Below the pieces are notes generated by a model. It was not told the DNA's origin. It did not search any database and saw nothing but the letters and a program-made list of their open reading frames with translations. The translations under genes were made by a program, and so were the position numbers. A stretch of 64,000 nt of DNA from assembly GCA_002304345.1 (NCBI GenBank), contig NEUU01000001.1, forward strand, positions 434,001 to 498,000. The letters run 5' to 3'. Positions 26,572-36,600 of the stretch are shown here, one piece after another. Each line of letters starts with the position of its first letter. Position 1 is the stretch's first letter. The stretch is from Verrucomicrobia bacterium Tous-C9LFEB (lineage in GTDB: Bacteria > Verrucomicrobiota > Verrucomicrobiia > Methylacidiphilales > UBA1321).

Positions 26572-27447
26572 ATGAAAACTCATGTACGACTCTGCTCGCT
26601 GCTCTGTTTCCTCATTGGTGCCACGTCCCCGCTTCTCGCGCAGACTTACATTGATACTTTTGACGATGGAAGTCGCTCCGATGGCAATCCTTCCAGTTGG
26701 GTCACAACGACCGCCTCCAATCTCACCGTTGTCTATGATAGCGGCCTCAATTCCTACGCGCTTTCCGCCTCCGGTGGCAATGGTCTTTACTACGGAACCA
26801 CTTTACCGACCGCCTTCAGTCTGAGCACTACGAGTGTTCTGACTCTCTCCCTTGATTTCCGGTTGACGGGGCTACAACAATTCCGAATTGGTCTCTGCAA
26901 TAACGCGGGCAGCGCATTGCCGGCCACGGATAGCGCCAGCTTGGGAACAAGCGCGTACCAGGCCATCTACCTGGATATCGGCGCCGATTCCTATACAGCG
27001 CCGACCCAGATCAAATATCAGGTGAATGGAGATGGCGGGCTCAACGGCAATTTATTCTTCGGAACAGATCGCATTTTCGGCAGCACCCTGACCACCTCGG
27101 GCACACTGGGAACAACGGTTCATAACTTGAAAATGACCGTGCAATTGTCCAGTTCGACGACGGCCTTAATGAACCTGTATCTAGATAGCGTTCTGGTCGA
27201 CACGCAAACCCTTTCCACCACAACCCTGCAATCATTGATCGGGGCCAATGGCGTCACTTCGCTTATGGTCCTCATTCCCGGACAGACGGGAGCCTCGGGC
27301 GATGTGCTGCTCGATAATATCAGCATCACAGTTCCCGAGCCCAGCGTCGCGCTCTTGCTCGTCAGTTCGTGCGTCTTTCTGGTTCTCGGTCGGTCTCGGC
27401 GTTTTTTACTCAGTAAGCCTTCCGAGTGTACCGTTTCAATGTCATAA
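26572..27447 (+). CDS. PEP-CTERM-sorted secreted protein, LamG-like
   Basis: This 291-residue protein has a signal peptide (MKTHVRLCSLLCFLIGATS) and a beta-sandwich-like middle with DTFDDGSRSDG and a jelly-roll-like strand order. The C-terminal sorting signal consists of VPEP, a hydrophobic stretch and the basic cluster GRSRR. Unusually, 14 more residues (FLLSKPSECTVSMS) follow the basic cluster, where such proteins normally end. In the exosortase system the tail is removed at the membrane and the protein is anchored or released. A role in binding carbohydrate or surface matrix is inferred from the locus. The heparinase gene starts 33 bases later. Confidence 0.83.
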   Translation: MKTHVRLCSLLCFLIGATSPLLAQTYIDTFDDGSRSDGNPSSWVTTTASNLTVVYDSGLNSYALSASGGNGLYYGTTLPTAFSLSTTSVLTLSLDFRLTGLQQFRIGLCNNAGSALPATDSASLGTSAYQAIYLDIGADSYTAPTQIKYQVNGDGGLNGNLFFGTDRIFGSTLTTSGTLGTTVHNLKMTVQLSSSTTALMNLYLDSVLVDTQTLSTTTLQSLIGANGVTSLMVLIPGQTGASGDVLLDNISITVPEPSVALLLVSSCVFLVLGRSRRFLLSKPSECTVSMS

Positions 27448-27479
27448 TCCTGGTCAGCAAGAAAATTCCGGTTTTGCAC

Positions 27480-29645
27480 ATGATCCCTCTCACTCATCGA
27501 GTCGGTATACAGGCGCTGCTCCTTCCCTTGGTCTGGTCATGCCTGACTTTATCGGCTCGTCCTTTGGCCGCAGCCGCCCCGGAACAGGAGTCCAATCCGT
27601 CGGCCGCCGCGGCCGTTTTCGATGCGTTGGATCTGACGCGTCCTGAACTCGCTGCTGTCGCGGCGGCTTGGAAGAAGAAGGATCTGGCTGCGAGTGAAAA
27701 AGAATTCGCCGCTTATCTGCGGCGGCGAACCTCCGTTCAATGGGGCAAAGCCACCGACGGAAGTCCGGCTTCGGCGATCTCGCCCGAACGCCAAAAACGG
27801 GCGGATGACGCCGCAGAGGGTCGCGTACAGGGAGGCTTGGTCCCGCTCGTTTACGCCTTCCCGGAGGGAAAAATCGACTGGCACTTCAACGCGACCGAGA
27901 AGGTTCCCGGTCAAACCCTGAATTACGAATGGCAATGGCAGCTCAATCGAATGTCTTTTTGGCCCGACCTGGCGGCGGCCTACCGTGTGACCGGGGACGA
28001 GAAATACGCCCGCGCTTTCTCCCAGCAATTACGCTCATGGATCGCGCAATGCCCGGTCCCGGATCATATCGACAATGTGCCGCGTTCGTCCTGGCGGACC
28101 ATTGAAGCAGGTATTCGCACGGCCTGGATGTGGCCGGAAGCTTTTTTCGGTTTTCTCAAATCCCCGTCGATGAGTGACGCCGATCTGGTCGCGTTCGCCG
28201 GGACCTATCTTGATCACGCCCGTTTTTTACGCACGCACAATACCCGGTTGAATTATCTGACCATGGAGATGAACGGACTCTACACCGCAGGTACGATTTT
28301 TCCGGAATTCAAGGAAGCGACAGAGTGGAGAACTTACGCCGCAACCCGTCTCGCGGAAGAAACTCAAAATCAATTTCTGCGGGATGGTGGTCAGAAGGAA
28401 CTCTCCACCGGATACCAAAACATCTCGCTCATCAACCTGCTGCGCATCGTCAACGTCGCACGCTGGAACCAACGTGAATCCGAATTGTCCGCCGGTTACT
28501 TGGCCTCCTTGGAAAAAGCCTATGAATGGCAGATGAATCTCATGACCCCGGATCGCTGCCTGCCCAAGATCAATGACTCCTGGCTATGGCCTGCGTCGAC
28601 CATCTTTGGAATGGCCTGCACTTACTTCCCCGACCGCGCCGAATTCCAATGGTTTCGCAGCGGCGAGAAGGAAGGCAAGGCACCCGCGCAGACTTCTCTT
28701 TTTCTCAATCGATCGGGACTTGCCGTCATGCGCTCAGGCTGGGAGCAGGATGCCAATTACCTGCTCTTTCGCATGGGTCCACTCGGCATGGGCCATCAAC
28801 ATCAGGATGGGCTTGGCGTGATTCTCTGGGCCTATGGCCGGGAAATGCTTTTCAACGGTGGCGGCGGCAGTTACGAAAAAAGCAAGTGGCGGGAATGGGC
28901 CGTCTCAACCTATAGCCACAACTGTCTCATCATCGATGGCTTGGCTCAGTCCCGGAAATCCAACTGGGGAGATCCCTATCACGACCCCAACATGGTGAGT
29001 CAGGGGCCGATCGATGCGCACTGGAAGAGCACACCCACTTTTGATTTCGCCTCAGGCCTCTACGATCAAGGATACGGCAAAGAACAGGCTCGCCCCGCCA
29101 CCCAGCAGCGGGATGTACTCTATCTCAAGCCGGATCTCTACATTGTCGCGGATCGAATCCGGCCATTGGATGCGCTCTCGCATCGCTATCAGGCACGCTG
29201 GCAGCTTTTGACCACCCAGACCAAAATCGATCCGGTGACGCATCTCCTCGTCACAGGAGATCCAGACAAAGCAAACCTTGTGGTCGTACCACTTCTGACG
29301 GATAAACTGGAAGTCACCTCAGCTTCCGCACAGGAAGAGCCCGAGATTCTCGGCTGGAACATCCGCAAGGATTTGAAACCGCAAAATGTCCCCGCGACAA
29401 CCCTGCTACACACCCGCTCGGGTACAGGACCCCAAACACTACTGACGCTGTTCATCCCCTTGCGCGCCGGTCAACCCAACCCCGTCACGAAGGTCACCAC
29501 CGGAACCGACGGCTATTCGGCCACCGTCACTTTCGCGGACAAACGCAGCCTCTGGATCTCGTGCGCCGGAGAACGTGGTATTGCAGTCCGAGAAACCCTG
29601 CCCGACGGAAACACCGGACGCGTGGTGGCAAAAGAAACACCCTGA
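27480..29645 (+). CDS. Secreted heparinase II/III-family polysaccharide lyase
   Basis: This 721-residue protein carries a signal peptide (MIPLTHRVGIQALLLPLVWS). The N-terminal alpha-helical toroid region includes NRMSFWPDLAAAYRVTGDEKYA and WRTIEAGIRTAWMWP. The C-terminal beta domain has the heparinase core GMGHQHQDGLGVILWAYG, GGGGSYEKS and the TYSHNCLIIDG motif that holds catalytic Tyr/His residues. Family members cut uronate-containing polysaccharides by beta-elimination (heparin, alginate, other uronans). Which one is not evident. The ATG at 27480 is chosen because the upstream extension overlaps the PEP-CTERM gene and lacks a signal sequence. Confidence 0.88.
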   Translation: MIPLTHRVGIQALLLPLVWSCLTLSARPLAAAAPEQESNPSAAAAVFDALDLTRPELAAVAAAWKKKDLAASEKEFAAYLRRRTSVQWGKATDGSPASAISPERQKRADDAAEGRVQGGLVPLVYAFPEGKIDWHFNATEKVPGQTLNYEWQWQLNRMSFWPDLAAAYRVTGDEKYARAFSQQLRSWIAQCPVPDHIDNVPRSSWRTIEAGIRTAWMWPEAFFGFLKSPSMSDADLVAFAGTYLDHARFLRTHNTRLNYLTMEMNGLYTAGTIFPEFKEATEWRTYAATRLAEETQNQFLRDGGQKELSTGYQNISLINLLRIVNVARWNQRESELSAGYLASLEKAYEWQMNLMTPDRCLPKINDSWLWPASTIFGMACTYFPDRAEFQWFRSGEKEGKAPAQTSLFLNRSGLAVMRSGWEQDANYLLFRMGPLGMGHQHQDGLGVILWAYGREMLFNGGGGSYEKSKWREWAVSTYSHNCLIIDGLAQSRKSNWGDPYHDPNMVSQGPIDAHWKSTPTFDFASGLYDQGYGKEQARPATQQRDVLYLKPDLYIVADRIRPLDALSHRYQARWQLLTTQTKIDPVTHLLVTGDPDKANLVVVPLLTDKLEVTSASAQEEPEILGWNIRKDLKPQNVPATTLLHTRSGTGPQTLLTLFIPLRAGQPNPVTKVTTGTDGYSATVTFADKRSLWISCAGERGIAVRETLPDGNTGRVVAKETP

Positions 29646-29652
29646 CATTCTT

Positions 29653-30360
29653 ATGCGAAAAATATCTCTGTTTTATCCCGGTAAGATGATTCACTCCGGT
29701 CTACGCATCACCTTAGTCGTGAGCATGGCAGCGCTGATCACGCTCGCCAATGGATACGCGACGAATGAAGTCCTGAACCCCGGCTTTGAATCTGGAAAAG
29801 TCGAATGGTATTTATTCGTACCGCCCGAATCTCAAGAAAAGTCGTGCCAGTACAATCTCTCGAATCGGGAATCGCACTCAGGAAAAACATGCGCGGAAAT
29901 CAGTTCCGAAGACTTCGCCCGCTTCGGCCTTTCCTACAAGCGCCGTCTTTTTGTGAATTCCGGAGAGCGCTACCGCATCATCGCGTGGATTAAAGCCGAC
30001 TCGGGCGCTGCCGTTAAAAATTCGACGCAAGGTTTTCTCATCCGGTTTGTCCTGACGCAAGGCAAAGCCGATGCGCCTAAAAGCCCCGCCATCTTTATCG
30101 GACTCAATGGTAACGTCACCATTGAATCCCTCATCGATGGAACCAAATTAAGGGGCCTTGCGGCACCACTACCCACGGAATGGACCAAAGTCGAAGCCGT
30201 CGTGGAAATACCCGTAGTTAAAGAAGGCGTCGATGGCATGCAGATGAGCCTGTGCGGACAGAATACGCGGGGAACCCTTTGGATTGATGACGTCTCAATC
30301 GAAAAAGTCAGCGAAAGCACCCCACTGAGTCCCGTTGGAGACAATTTTTTGCGCCCCTAA
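29653..30360 (+). CDS. Secreted carbohydrate-binding-module-like protein (CBM4/9 type)
   Basis: The 235-residue protein has a hydrophobic N-terminal segment (LRITLVVSMAALITLANG, residues about 18-35) as a signal peptide. The mature part begins ATNEVLNPGFESGKVEWYL, which resembles the start of CBM4/9-like jelly-rolls (LxNPGFExGxxxW). It ends with GTLWIDDVSIEK, the usual DDVxL strand of that fold. No catalytic domain is present, so a binding role on the target polysaccharide is likely. The start at 29653 is 7 bases after the heparinase stop; 29686, just before the hydrophobic segment, is an alternative. Confidence 0.78.
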   Translation: MRKISLFYPGKMIHSGLRITLVVSMAALITLANGYATNEVLNPGFESGKVEWYLFVPPESQEKSCQYNLSNRESHSGKTCAEISSEDFARFGLSYKRRLFVNSGERYRIIAWIKADSGAAVKNSTQGFLIRFVLTQGKADAPKSPAIFIGLNGNVTIESLIDGTKLRGLAAPLPTEWTKVEAVVEIPVVKEGVDGMQMSLCGQNTRGTLWIDDVSIEKVSESTPLSPVGDNFLRP

Positions 30361-30405
30361 AATTCACTTACTTCCCCGAAACAGGATTTTTCGGGACGAC
30401 CTAAA

Positions 30406-31800
30406 ATGATCACTCCAGACCACATCAAGCCGCAGTCACTCGAACTGAACTCCCGAGATCAATCGAAGCGATGGACGGTGGGAACCCTCACCTATACAAC
30501 GGGCGGTCTCGTTATTCTTTTTTTGTGGTTGCTCTGGGGTGATTTTGCCTGGGCCATGAGGGATCGCTCCGTTCCCTCCATTCTTCAGATTCTGTTCAAA
30601 AAGTATGACGCCTCCGATACCGTAGCCGGATTGCTCCTTGGATCTCTTCCCGCTGCCATCGCCATGATGATTAGTCCCATCATCAGCTATAAATCCGATC
30701 GGCATCGCGGACGTTGGGGCCGACGCATTCCCTTTTTGCTGATTCCCACACCGATTGCGTTTCTCTCCATGATTGGCTTGGCCTTCAGTCCCCAGATCGG
30801 GAGCTATCTGGATAAGCTGCTTGGCGCCTCCTCTCCGGGACAAAACATCTCGATTCTATTTATCCTCGGACTCTTCTGGACCTTGTTCGAATTCGCCTGC
30901 ATCGTCGCCAACTCTGTCTTCGGTGGGTTGGTAAACGACGTTGTGCCGCAAGCCGTGATTGGACGCTTCTACGGTTTGTTTCGCGCGTTTAGTCTGATCG
31001 CCGGAATCATCTTCAATTTCTGGCTGTTCGGTCACGCCGAGACTCACTATTTCTGGATCTTTATCGCCATCGGCCTTCTCTACGGCGTGGGATTTTCCAG
31101 TATGTGCCTCAAAGTGAAGGAAGGCGAATACCCTCCCCCACCGCGAGAAGAAGAGGCGTCTTCCGTTCATTGGCTGGTCTCCGTCAAAACCTACTTCAAG
31201 GACTGTTTCGGCAATTCCTATTATCGCTGGTATTTCGTCGCCATGACCCTTCTGGCCATCGCGACAGCGCCCGTCAATCTCTACAGCGTCTTCTACGCCA
31301 AGAGCATTGATATGAGCATGGCCACTTATGGGAAATGCCTCGCGGTCACGTACGTTGTTTCTTTAGTCCTCGCTTATCCCTTGGGCGTCATGGCCGATCG
31401 GTTTCATCCCTTGCGCGTCAGCATTGGCGCCCTCTTTCTGTATGCACTGGCGGTCCTTTGGGGTGGTTGGTATGCCACCACACCTCTCGCTTTTGGCATT
31501 GCCTTGATTGCTCATGGAGTTCTCTCGGGGACCTGCTTCACTGCCGCCGCTTCCATTGGTCAAAGACTGTTGCCGAGAGAGCGGTTTGCGGAGCTGGGGT
31601 CTGCTGGAGGTATTATCGGCGGGACTGCATCCATGGTGCTGGCGCCAACGTTGGGCGTACTCCTTGATTTTTCGCATCACAACTATCGCTATACTTTTTA
31701 CGCAAGTTTCTTCCTGACCCTCCTTGCGCTGCTTCACCTGCTGATTCTCCATCGCAAGTTTATGGCATTGGGCGGGGTCAAAAATTACGTCGCACCCTGA
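30406..31800 (+). CDS. MFS sugar transporter (GPH/SLC45-like)
   Basis: This 464-residue integral membrane protein has twelve hydrophobic segments. The intracellular loop after TM2-3 reads YKSDRHRGRWGRRIP, the DxxxxxxGRRxP signature shared by GPH cation symporters and SLC45-type sucrose transporters. YPLGVMADR is the second-half repeat. Such carriers import oligosaccharides or glycosides with a proton or cation. Between the secreted lyase and CBM genes and the cytoplasmic GH30 enzyme, import of released sugars is the natural role, though the substrate is not shown. Confidence 0.9.
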   Translation: MITPDHIKPQSLELNSRDQSKRWTVGTLTYTTGGLVILFLWLLWGDFAWAMRDRSVPSILQILFKKYDASDTVAGLLLGSLPAAIAMMISPIISYKSDRHRGRWGRRIPFLLIPTPIAFLSMIGLAFSPQIGSYLDKLLGASSPGQNISILFILGLFWTLFEFACIVANSVFGGLVNDVVPQAVIGRFYGLFRAFSLIAGIIFNFWLFGHAETHYFWIFIAIGLLYGVGFSSMCLKVKEGEYPPPPREEEASSVHWLVSVKTYFKDCFGNSYYRWYFVAMTLLAIATAPVNLYSVFYAKSIDMSMATYGKCLAVTYVVSLVLAYPLGVMADRFHPLRVSIGALFLYALAVLWGGWYATTPLAFGIALIAHGVLSGTCFTAAASIGQRLLPRERFAELGSAGGIIGGTASMVLAPTLGVLLDFSHHNYRYTFYASFFLTLLALLHLLILHRKFMALGGVKNYVAP

Positions 31801-31820
31801 GCTTCTTTCCCAGTGTACCT

Positions 31821-33182
31821 ATGAATACGAATCCAGAAAATCTGCACGCCGAAATTTATCTCACCAGCCGGGATACCCAATCCCGATTGGCTCATGTCGG
31901 GTCTGTGGCGATGGCACCCATCCCAAACGATGATCTGGAAAAAGAATCCATCTACATCGATCCCAATATCACCTATCAGGAACTCGAAGGCTTTGGCGGC
32001 GCCTTTACCGAATCTGCCGCCGTCACATTACAAAAAATGCCGGAGGCAAAACAACAGGAGATCCTCCGCGCTTACTTCGATCCTGAACAGGGCCTGGGCT
32101 ACACCCTCTGCCGAACGCATATCAACAGTTGCGATTTTTCCCTCGGAAACTATGCCTATTGCGAAAAAGAAAATGATTTCAAATTAAAATCTTTTTCTAT
32201 CGATCGCGATCGTCAAGCCCTGCTGCCAATGATTCATCAGGCTCAAAAAATTTCGCGTAATGGATTCAAACTATTCGCCTCGCCATGGAGTCCGCCCGCC
32301 TGGATGAAAACCAATGGCAAGATGAATAACGGCGGCAAGTTGAAGCCCGACTGCCGGGAGGCGTGGGGACGATATTATGCCCGCTATATCCGGGAGTATG
32401 CAAAAGAAGGCGTTCCTATCTGGGGGCTCACAGTTCAAAACGAACCCATGGCAAATCAAACATGGGATTCCTGCCTGTACACATCCCAAGAAGAAGCCGA
32501 ATTCATCCGGGATTACCTCGGGCCCATCTTGGAAGGCGAAGGATTGGGTCACATTAAAATCATTATTAACGACCACAATCGAGACAGGATGTTTGAGCGA
32601 GCCAAACTCATTTTCGACGATCCGAAAGCATCCCAATATATCTGGGGCACCGGATTTCATTGGTATGGTGCCGATCAATTCGAAAACGTCCAACGCGTCC
32701 ATGACGCGTGGCCGGACAAAAAATTGCTTTTCACCGAAGGATGTCAAGAGGGTGGTCCCCATATCGGTTCCTGGATGACCGGTGAGCGTTACGCCCGATC
32801 GATGATCCAAGACCTCAATCACTGGACCGTAGGATGGGTCGACTGGAATATGATTCTCGATGAAAAAGGCGGACCGAATCATGTGGGCAATTACTGTAGC
32901 GCCCCCATTCTCGCCGATACCACGACGCATGAGATTCACTATCAAAGCTCCTATTACTACATCGGACACTTCTCCCGCTTCATCAAACCCGGCGCCAAGA
33001 GAATTCTCGCAACCAGCACCAAAGACGAACTGGAAGTCACCGCATTCCTGAATCCCGAGGGCTGCAAGGCCGTCGTGGTTCTTAATCGCAGCGAACGCCC
33101 CATCCCTTTTATCCTCAAATCCGAAAAACGAGGAGCGCCCCTCACCTTACCTGCCCGCTCTATCCTCACCTCCCTCCTTTAA
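31821..33182 (+). CDS. Glycoside hydrolase family 30 (glucosylceramidase-like), cytoplasmic
   Basis: The 453-residue (beta/alpha)8 enzyme is recognised by the GFGGAFTES start, SPWSPPAWMKTNG, the acid/base motif TVQNEPMANQTWDSC (Glu208) and the nucleophile in LFTEGCQEGG (Glu306). A small beta domain ends the protein. GH30 enzymes hydrolyse beta-1,6-glucans, glucuronoxylan, beta-glucosyl ceramide and related bonds. There is no signal peptide, so it should work in the cytoplasm on imported oligosaccharides. It lies 20 bases after the transporter gene and is the last gene of the rightward operon. Confidence 0.94.
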   Translation: MNTNPENLHAEIYLTSRDTQSRLAHVGSVAMAPIPNDDLEKESIYIDPNITYQELEGFGGAFTESAAVTLQKMPEAKQQEILRAYFDPEQGLGYTLCRTHINSCDFSLGNYAYCEKENDFKLKSFSIDRDRQALLPMIHQAQKISRNGFKLFASPWSPPAWMKTNGKMNNGGKLKPDCREAWGRYYARYIREYAKEGVPIWGLTVQNEPMANQTWDSCLYTSQEEAEFIRDYLGPILEGEGLGHIKIIINDHNRDRMFERAKLIFDDPKASQYIWGTGFHWYGADQFENVQRVHDAWPDKKLLFTEGCQEGGPHIGSWMTGERYARSMIQDLNHWTVGWVDWNMILDEKGGPNHVGNYCSAPILADTTTHEIHYQSSYYYIGHFSRFIKPGAKRILATSTKDELEVTAFLNPEGCKAVVVLNRSERPIPFILKSEKRGAPLTLPARSILTSLL

Positions 33183-33225
33183 TTCCTTGGAAAAGAATCT
33201 TTTGCGGATTTAAGACATTGCCAAA

Positions 33226-33245
33226 TTTCCTTGCCGCCAAGGAAA
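33226..33245 (+). terminator. Short hairpin after the GH30 gene
   Basis: TTTCCTTG (33226-33233) and CAAGGAAA (33238-33245) form an 8-pair stem with loop CCGC, 44 bases past the stop codon. There is no long U-tract after it on the plus strand, so it is a weak terminator candidate for the locus. Confidence 0.35.
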
Positions 33246-33335
33246 GTCCCCGAGTAATATCACGCTAGTGAAGTGACGATAAAGGTTGAGTGCGTCGACG
33301 TTCTCCAAGCCCGCAAATCGTTGACTACCAGTTCA

Positions 33336-33422
33336 GGACGAGTGGCAGAGTGGTTGAATGCGGCTGACTTGAAATCAGCTTTACCCTCACGGGTAACGTG
33401 GGTTCGAATCCTACCTCGTCCG
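33336..33422 (+). tRNA. tRNA-Ser (anticodon UGA)
   Basis: The acceptor arm GGACGAG (33336-33342) pairs with CTCGTCC (33415-33421), followed by discriminator G. The D-loop is typical of tRNA-Ser. The anticodon stem GCTGA / TCAGC encloses loop CTTGAAA, giving anticodon TGA. A long variable arm (CCC-TCAC-GGG) and a T-arm GTGGG-TTCGAAT-CCTAC complete the 87-base class II cloverleaf. CCA is not encoded. A TTTTT tract directly follows. Confidence 0.95.
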
Positions 33423-33648
33423 CTTTTTGCGCACTTAGACGGGGTACGTCACGGCGCGTCAAACGATGACTATTCCCTTGTGTATCAGCGGGTTTTATTA
33501 AGTTGCCCCCTTACTACCGTGACAGGTAGCGAAACGTTTTGACTCGTTTCGACAGGGCTTTGTGTCAATTTTAGTGTCACTGCTTCCGCACCTAACCAAG
33601 GAAGGCGAGGCACGGCTTCATAGGTATGGATGTCGCTTCGCTACTCGC
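33423..33648 (+). other. Region after tRNA-Ser, possible integration scar
   Basis: No intact gene is present. The stretch contains GTGTCAATTTTAGTGTCAC (33561-33579), two GTGTCA half-sites six bases apart, in an otherwise gene-free area. That resembles sequence I recall before tyrosine recombinase genes inserted next to tRNAs. No recombinase coding is seen, and only the frame ATG GAT GTC... of nine codons occurs after it. The area ends at the stop codon of the giant adhesin gene. This is a weak suggestion of a lost or exchanged element. Confidence 0.25.
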
Positions 33649-36600
33649 CTATTGACCATAGCTCGATCCATAGGCGATCACGGAGAGAATAGAAGGCCGT
33701 TTCCCGGAATAGCTCATCTTTCCATGGTCCGCCACATTCCGTGTGTTTTGGGCCGTCAGGTCAATCTCCCATTGATTATAGCGATGCAGGAAGTCGTACT
33801 GGGCAATGAACTGCTGGAATATCGAGAAGTCAATGACAACCGGAATTGCTGGTGTGGGAGTCATCGGCTCGAGCGGGAGATTCTGCCATTGGAAGAATGG
33901 ATACCCATTGTTCTTGGCCAGATTGCCAACGATCTCAATTCCCCAGATGCCCGTACCGGGAGTGAAGTCCCATCCCGCATTCACGAAGATCGTCTTATCC
34001 CGCATATATGCCGTCGGCTGTCCGGTGATTCCAACAGCGGAACCAAGACCGACGCCGATCGTCGTGCCGGACGCTTGGAAGTCAAAGAAGCTGCCCGTGA
34101 CGATCCCGGAGTTGTAACCGGCAAAACCACCAGCGGCAGTGATCGCAGTTACGCGTCCGGTACTGTAAGCATGCGTAATGGAACCTTCATTATAGCCGAC
34201 TAGCCCGCCCACATTGGAAGTCCCGTTGACGGCTCCAGTGCTATAGGCTTCGGACACGACACTCGCCGAATCATTATATCCGAGTAGACCGCCCACCACA
34301 TCTCCACCCGTTACAGCTCCGGTGCTGGCGACTTGATAGAGAATGCCGCCATAATTCTCACCAATCAGACCACCTACGTCATAGGCACCATTCACCGCGC
34401 CCGAGGCCGTGGAATAATTCACCGTACCGCCACCATTGGCCCCAATAAGGCCACCCGTAGCGTAGCTGGTGCCGGTGACCGAGCCCGTAGCGGCACTCAT
34501 GGAAATTGTGCCCATGTTCAAGCCGACCAAACCACCGACCGCACCCTCACCGCTCACAGCGCCCGTTGCAATTGATCCGCTGATGGTTCCCGAATCGTTC
34601 AGACCGACCAAACCGCCAATCAACGCGGAACTCGGACGACCAGTCACCGCGCCACTGGCGGTGGAATTAATGATGGCGCTATAGGAAGCACCACCCACCA
34701 AGCCACCTACGAGATAGAAACCGGTGACGGTGCCCGATGAAGAGCTTGTGATAATGAAAGCCTCCAGCGTGGTGCCAACCAAACCGCCAACCATGCCTTC
34801 GCCCGAGACAGCACCCGTATTGCCGCTGGCGATAATAGCGCTATTCGTTCCGGCAGCTCCGACGAGACCACCAATGGCCGTGTTGCCCGACCTGATACCC
34901 AACACGTTGGCCGTGTTCAAAGAACTAATCAGCGTACTATTCTCCAAATCCCCGATAAGACCGCCGATGCCACTTTCGCCTCGAACAACGGCATTATTCG
35001 CTACCGCAAGGATTGTACTATTAGTCGCCACACCGACAATGCCGCCGACTACGTAAACGCCACTGACCGTTCGAGTATTGAGGACATCGCTGACCGTGCT
35101 ATCAATCAATACACCAACGATGCCGCCGATGTTTTCGCTGTATCCAGAGTCACCCCTGACACGACCACTGTTGGTACTGGAAAGGATATAGCTGCCATTG
35201 ATGCTTTGCCCCGCGATACCACCAACATTCGCCAATCCGACGATGCGTCCGCTATTTACGACGCCGCTGAGGGTGCTGCCACTGTTTCTACCGGCAATGC
35301 CCCCCGTATTCTGGTCACCCGTGATCGTGCCTTCGTTCGTACTCGACACAATCGTAGAATTGAAGTTAAGCGCGGCGACACCCGCCACAATGGCAGAGCC
35401 TGTAACGGCACCCCGATTCAGAGAGTCGATAATGGTACTGTTCACGTTGGCCCCGACAATACCGCCGGTATAGGTGGCCCCCATGACAGCGCCGGAGTTC
35501 ACGACTCCGCTGACGGTACTGTAATGATTATACCCAACGACGCCACCAATCACCTGTGCGCCGGAGACCGTTCCACGATTTGTACTGTCCAATATGTAAC
35601 CACTGTTTGTGCTTAAACCCGCGATGCCGCCAATGTATTGACTGCCTGAAATCGTACCCGTGTTGAGCACTCCACTGATCGTACTGGCTTGGTTCACGCC
35701 AACGATACCACCCGCGTAATCACCCGACACGGTAATCTCGCCTGAGTTCGTGCTGTTCGCGATGAACCCACCGTTAGTATTGAAGCCCGCAACGCCGCCG
35801 ATATAAGTATCGCCACTGACACTGCCCGTGTTCCGACTGGCAAGCACCGAACCGCCCTCGTTCTGTCCGGCGATGCCACCCACGAGGCTGGTCGTGGTCA
35901 GAATATCCGCACTATTTCTGCTGTCGGTGACCGTACTGAAATAATTCAGTCCAACGACGCCACCCAGAATCGAACCACCCGTGATCGTGCCATGGTTGGT
36001 GCTGGAGGCGATCGTACCGCTGTTCGTATTCACGCCCGCGATGCCGCCGATATTGATCGCACCGCTAACCGTGCCGCGATTGACACCACGGACAATGGAC
36101 CCGCCATCATTGGCCCCCACGATGCCACCCGTGTTGGTGTCGCCATTTACGGTGCCGCGATTCTGATTGTCGCTGACCAAGCCTGAGTTATGACCCGCAA
36201 TGCCGCCTGTATTCACTATGCCGCTGACGGTACTGCGATTCGTACTGTTGGTCACCGTTCCCGAATAGTTATAGCCTACGATACCGCCGGTATCCTCTAT
36301 GCCTGAGACGTCTCCCCGGTTGGTATTATTTTCAATCCATCCGCCGTCGTTGAATCCTGCAATGCCGCCCGAGTAGGTACTCCCCATCACCGCTCCCTTA
36401 TTAACGATGCCACTCATCGTTCCGGCGTAAATGGACCCGACACCACCACCGACATTCGATGTGCCATTCACAATCCCCGAATTGGTACTGTCGCTGAACC
36501 ACGAAATATCAGAGATCGAACCGATCAAGCCACCCACAGCGTCATCACCCGTCACCGCGCCAGTGTTGACCAAGCCACTCATCGTTCCGGCGGCAACCTC

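Noticed and set aside
27426-27480. Longer start for the heparinase-family gene
   Set aside because: It overlaps the PEP-CTERM gene and the first 18 residues do not form a signal peptide; the ATG at 27480 starts a clear one.
33562-34203. 213-residue plus-strand frame after the tRNA, considered as a recombinase
   Set aside because: Most of it is antisense to the adhesin C-terminus and it lacks the R-H-R-Y residues of tyrosine recombinases.
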